Of a stretch of DNA of 64,000 bases, positions 61,339 through 64,000 are shown piece by piece. Position numbers and translations under genes: made by a program. The notes below the pieces were generated by a model, which saw nothing but the letters and a program-made list of their open reading frames with translations, was not told the DNA's origin and ran no database searches. The stretch is from an uncultured Acidimicrobiales bacterium (GTDB lineage Bacteria; Actinomycetota; Acidimicrobiia; Acidimicrobiales; Bin134), in NCBI GenBank assembly GCA_951813325.1, contig OX638350.1:496001-560000 (forward strand). The letters are read 5' to 3'. Positions within the stretch are counted from its first letter, which is position 1. Every line of letters begins with the position of its first letter.

Positions 61339-62096
61339 TAGCTTGACTTGCTGATGGCCGCTTTGAGGGCGGCCACCCGCTGTTTGAACTCGGGCTGGGC
61401 CATCGACCATGCCTGCGGCTCGACTTCACGGGCCACCGCGGCGGCGCTGTCGGTCACCGACCCCATGTCGACAATGGTCTGCTTCATGGCCGTGGTGAGC
61501 TCTTTTGGGGTGCGGGCCGGGCGGCGGGCCATGCGACGGGCCTCTTCCAACAGCGCTTGATCGTCCACGCACTTCCAGGCCAGACCGATCTCGGCGGCCC
61601 GCGGCCCGTCGAGCTTTTCTCCGAACAACACCATGGCCATGGCCGTCTGGCGGTTGCAGATGCTGCGCAGCCGCCAGGTGTGGCCTCCACCGGGGTGGAT
61701 CGCGATCTGGAGGAACCGGCTCTCAAACATCGCCTTGCTTGCAGCCACAATCACGTCGCAGGCCAGCGCGAAGTTCATCCCCGCCCCCACCGCCGGGCCG
61801 TTCACCGCGGCCACCGTGGGCAGCGGCGTGTGGGCCACTCTCAAGAACCCGGCGTAGATGGAGCTCAGGCTCTCGGAATCGGTGGCGGCCAGCAGCTCGT
61901 CCAGGTTGGCACCGGCCGAGAACGCCGGAGGAGTACCGGTGAGGACCACCGCCCCTACCGACTCGTCGGCTTCCAATTTGTCGAAGGCGGCGTCGAGCTC
62001 ATGGTTCATGTCCAGGCTGACCGCATTGCGGACCTGCGGGTGGTTGAGGGTCACGGTGGCGACGCCGTCGTCGATGTCGATGAGCACAAGAGCCAT
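61338..62096 (-). CDS. Enoyl-CoA hydratase/isomerase family protein
   Basis: 252 aa. The crotonase oxyanion-hole segments AFSAGANLDEL and VNGPAVGAGMNFALACDVIVAA are clear. The position of the first catalytic Glu is occupied by GGGHTWRLRSI, the second lies in an EKLDGPRAAEIGLAWK context, so hydratase versus isomerase or other chemistry is open. The ATG at 62096 has TATTCT (62103-62108) six bases upstream. The TAG stop overlaps the MITE-generated TA. Confidence 0.9.
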   Translation of the reverse strand: MALVLIDIDDGVATVTLNHPQVRNAVSLDMNHELDAAFDKLEADESVGAVVLTGTPPAFSAGANLDELLAATDSESLSSIYAGFLRVAHTPLPTVAAVNGPAVGAGMNFALACDVIVAASKAMFESRFLQIAIHPGGGHTWRLRSICNRQTAMAMVLFGEKLDGPRAAEIGLAWKCVDDQALLEEARRMARRPARTPKELTTAMKQTIVDMGSVTDSAAAVAREVEPQAWSMAQPEFKQRVAALKAAISKSS

Positions 62097-62102
62097 GCCC
62101 TG

Positions 62103-62127
62103 AGAATAGAGGTGCAGCGGTTAGGTT
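62103..62127. promoter_or_regulatory. Back-to-back leaderless -10 boxes
   Basis: TATTCT on the minus strand (62103-62108) for the enoyl-CoA hydratase and TAGGTT on the plus strand (62122-62127) for the MFS gene, each six bases from its start codon. The two promoters share only 37 bases between start codons. Confidence 0.5.
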
Positions 62128-62133
62128 GGCTCA

Positions 62134-63366
62134 GTGACCGAATCTCGGCATCCTCGACGCGCCAGCCGGGCACTGTCGTATCGCAACTACCGGCTGTTTC
62201 TCTCCGGCGCGCTCATTTCCAATTCTGGCGTGTGGGTGCAGATGCTCGCGCTGGCCTTTGTGATCGAAGATCTGACGAACAGCGGCACTTGGGTGGGCTT
62301 GGCCGCCATGATGCAGACGCTGCCCGCGGTGGGCTTGGGGATGGTGGGCGGGGCGTTGGCCGATCGCTTCCCCCGCCGGGTCATGCTGATGATCACCAAC
62401 TCTGCCCAATCGCTGATCGCGCTGGGTTTCGCGGCCATGTGGGCATCGGGAGTGGACCGGCCATTGGCCTACATCGCTCTCGGAGTGGTGAACGGATGCG
62501 TGAACGGCATCCAGCTTCCTGCCTGGCAGGCGTTCGTCAGTGAGCTGGTCCCCAGGGGTGCGTTGTTGAACGCAGTTACCTTGAACTCGGCCCAGTTCAA
62601 CGCCTCCCGGGCAGTTGGTCCCGCAGTCGGCGGATTGGTCCTGGCATTTGGCGGGCCAGGATGGTCGTTTTTGGTCAATTGCCTGTCGTACGTTCCCGCG
62701 GTGCTGGTCTTGGGGCTGATACGAGTTCCCCGGCTGGCTCCAAGCGGGGGAGGTCGTCCGAACATCTTCAAAGACGCTGCGGCCGCCGTCCGGTATGCCG
62801 CCGACCACCCTGGTATCCGGCGGGCCATTCTGATCGCTGGCGTGATCGCCTTCTTCGGACAGCCCATCATCCACCTCGTGGTGATCTTCGCCAACGACGT
62901 TTTTCATGTAGGCGAGTTCCAATACGGCATCTTGGCTGCGGCCAGCGGGATCGGGGCGATTCTGAACACGCCGTTTGTGGCCATCAAGGGCAGCCAAGTC
63001 TCCCGTAGCCGCCTGGTGGGTCTGAGCTGGCCGTTGTACGGGGTGGCCCTGCTGGGGTTCGCGCTGTCTCCCTACTACTGGCTGGCGGTGGTTGCTCTGG
63101 CTGTTCTGGGCGCGTCGCACATCGCGACCGCGTCCACGCTCAATACCGTGATCCAGCTTCAGGTGGAAGAAGCGCTCAGGGCCAAAGTGCTGGCGCTGTA
63201 TTTGATGACGCTGTTGGCGGGATTGCCCCTCGGCGCACAGTTGCAGGGGGCGTTGGCCGATCTAGTCGGCCCCCGGGTCGCCGTGGGCAGCGCTGGGGTG
63301 CTCTTGGCCGCCGCCGCCTTGTGGTGGGTGGCCACCGGCCGGACCAAGGTTCTCAATCTCAATTGA
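62134..63366 (+). CDS. MFS transporter (enterobactin-exporter/tetracycline-like family)
   Basis: 410 aa from the GTG at 62134. About twelve membrane segments; ALSYRNYRLFLSGALISNSGVWVQMLALAFVI opens the protein and GGALADRFPRRVMLMITN is the loop 2-3 motif of the MFS_3/EntS-like group. A role in exporting small molecules is typical; the substrate is unknown. Confidence 0.88.
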   Translation: MTESRHPRRASRALSYRNYRLFLSGALISNSGVWVQMLALAFVIEDLTNSGTWVGLAAMMQTLPAVGLGMVGGALADRFPRRVMLMITNSAQSLIALGFAAMWASGVDRPLAYIALGVVNGCVNGIQLPAWQAFVSELVPRGALLNAVTLNSAQFNASRAVGPAVGGLVLAFGGPGWSFLVNCLSYVPAVLVLGLIRVPRLAPSGGGRPNIFKDAAAAVRYAADHPGIRRAILIAGVIAFFGQPIIHLVVIFANDVFHVGEFQYGILAAASGIGAILNTPFVAIKGSQVSRSRLVGLSWPLYGVALLGFALSPYYWLAVVALAVLGASHIATASTLNTVIQLQVEEALRAKVLALYLMTLLAGLPLGAQLQGALADLVGPRVAVGSAGVLLAAAALWWVATGRTKVLNLN

Positions 63367-63409
63367 TGGCTGAAAGAGAAACTGTCACTCCTATCTGGAT
63401 ACTGGGTTC

Positions 63410-63808
63410 ATGAGAGAAATCAGTGAGGCAACCAAGCAGGGAGCGACTCGGGATATGAGGGTCATCCGCGGCGACCAACAGGAGCAGGAGAGCGACACGG
63501 GTCGATGTCTGGCGTTTGCGGAGACAGCCCGACGGTTGGGCATCGCCGTGCGAGGCCACGGGCTGGTCATGCCCAGCTTCCGCAGCCCACCCCGGGAGGT
63601 CGGCCGCCGTCGCACGGTGGCTCGCCATGGCAATGGTTCGGTAACGGTCTCGGTGATGGTGCGGAATCGCACATGGACAGCGGTGCTGGCCGACATGATC
63701 GAGGGCGTGGTGGTGGCCAATCGATTGGACGGCATCGGCTCCGAAGTACTGCGCGACCAGCTCTGGGAAGCACTGGAAGGCGAAACGGCTCAGCGAGAGG
63801 CGGCCTGA
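63410..63808 (+). CDS. Small basic protein of unknown function
   Basis: 132 aa from the ATG at 63410, with GATACT six bases upstream (63398-63403). It has a central patch PRRSPPREVGRRRTVARHGN-like basic stretch (residues 58-75) and a helix TWTAVLADMIEGVVVANRLDGI. No family recognised. It is probably real because of the promoter and protein-like composition. Confidence 0.5.
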   Translation: MREISEATKQGATRDMRVIRGDQQEQESDTGRCLAFAETARRLGIAVRGHGLVMPSFRSPPREVGRRRTVARHGNGSVTVSVMVRNRTWTAVLADMIEGVVVANRLDGIGSEVLRDQLWEALEGETAQREAA

Positions 63809-63863
63809 GCAGCAGGTTTCAATAGCAGGCGTCGACTGAGGATCGGCCTATGATGACCAGACC

Positions 63864-64000
63864 ATGCTTCTCACTGAGATCGACCACGTCGCCATTGCTG
63901 TACACGATCTGGAGCAGGCCATTTCCTTTTATGAGACGGCTTTCGGCGCCTCCGTTGTCCATCGCGAGGTTGTGGAGCGCGACGGCGTAGAAGAGGCCAT
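63864..64000 (+). CDS. VOC-family protein, probable methylmalonyl-CoA epimerase (5' part)
   Basis: The window ends 46 codons in. TEIDHVAIAVHDLEQAISFYE then FGASVVHREVVERDGVEEA is the N-terminus of methylmalonyl-CoA epimerase-type glyoxalase-fold proteins, with the metal-ligand His in IDHVAIAV. The gene continues beyond the window. TATGAT lies nine bases before the ATG. Confidence 0.85.
   Translation, partial: MLLTEIDHVAIAVHDLEQAISFYETAFGASVVHREVVERDGVEEA

Overview
The window is high-GC bacterial DNA that looks actinobacterial, most likely class Acidimicrobiia. Pointers are an F420-type LLM oxidoreductase, a mycothiol-dependent Rv2466c-type disulfide reductase, a DUF501-Ppx/GppA gene pair, aerobic CO dehydrogenase-type genes, PhyH, PIG-L and thiolase/DUF35 genes, and many genes that look leaderless (a TANNNT -10 box 5-7 nt before the start codon). 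The species cannot be named from this.

Region 1 (about 0-17.3 kb) is a defence/accessory island. On the minus strand lie a RecB-type/DEDD exonuclease fusion, a SIR2-like protein, and an overlapping pair of P-loop NTPases that I cannot match to a named system. A helical protein, a membrane protein, a Cys-rich mini-protein and a metallophosphoesterase follow. Then come an AbiE-type toxin-antitoxin module, a decayed third copy of its antitoxin, and a BcgI/type I-like restriction-modification pair whose nuclease-methylase gene carries a premature TAA.

Region 2 (17-25.5 kb) is mobile DNA. A catalytically degenerate tyrosine-recombinase-like gene is coupled to a DDE-transposase-like gene, next to tRNA-Arg(CCT). 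The tRNA 3' end is the target of stacked IS481-family elements (two full copies and a remnant, separated by 13-bp repeats of the tRNA end). An IS256-family element with a perfect 8-bp target duplication sits in one of the repeats.

Region 3 (25.7-32.2 kb) holds metabolic and membrane genes: PIG-L, PhyH, a GH3 glycosidase, a polytopic membrane protein with a cupredoxin-like lipoprotein, a dnaE2 tail remnant, and a PNPOx-like protein. Region 4 (32.2-35.4 kb) is a second accessory patch: a broken small membrane gene, a second AbiE module, a small toxin-antitoxin pair with a nonsense-mutated toxin, and a 162-bp MITE.

Region 5 (35.4-49 kb) begins with a minus-strand cluster headed by an Rv2466c-like thioredoxin-fold gene. 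Its first active-site Cys codon is TGA and is followed by a SECIS-like hairpin, making it a candidate selenoprotein and the most interesting item here. The cluster continues with an HTTM membrane protein and a secreted alpha/alpha-toroid protein. Then come the LLM oxidoreductase, rpmB-rpmG, an orphan HD domain, a cell-wall-type lipoprotein, a thiolase with its DUF35 partner, MFS, and an AAA ATPase under a palindromic operator. Region 6 (48.8-51.9 kb) has a VapBC45-like module, a decayed DISARM drmB and an IS3 remnant.

Region 7 (51.9-59.1 kb) is a CO-dehydrogenase-type cluster (coxS, coxM, coxD, coxE, two XdhC-type genes, a DUF3179 lipoprotein, a molybdenum-cofactor nucleotidyltransferase-like gene, coxG) with no coxL. 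Region 8 (59.1-64 kb) has DUF501-Ppx, a GNAT acetyltransferase, a second identical MITE, an enoyl-CoA hydratase, an MFS transporter, an unknown protein and the start of a VOC-family gene. Bases 1-92 show nothing recognisable.
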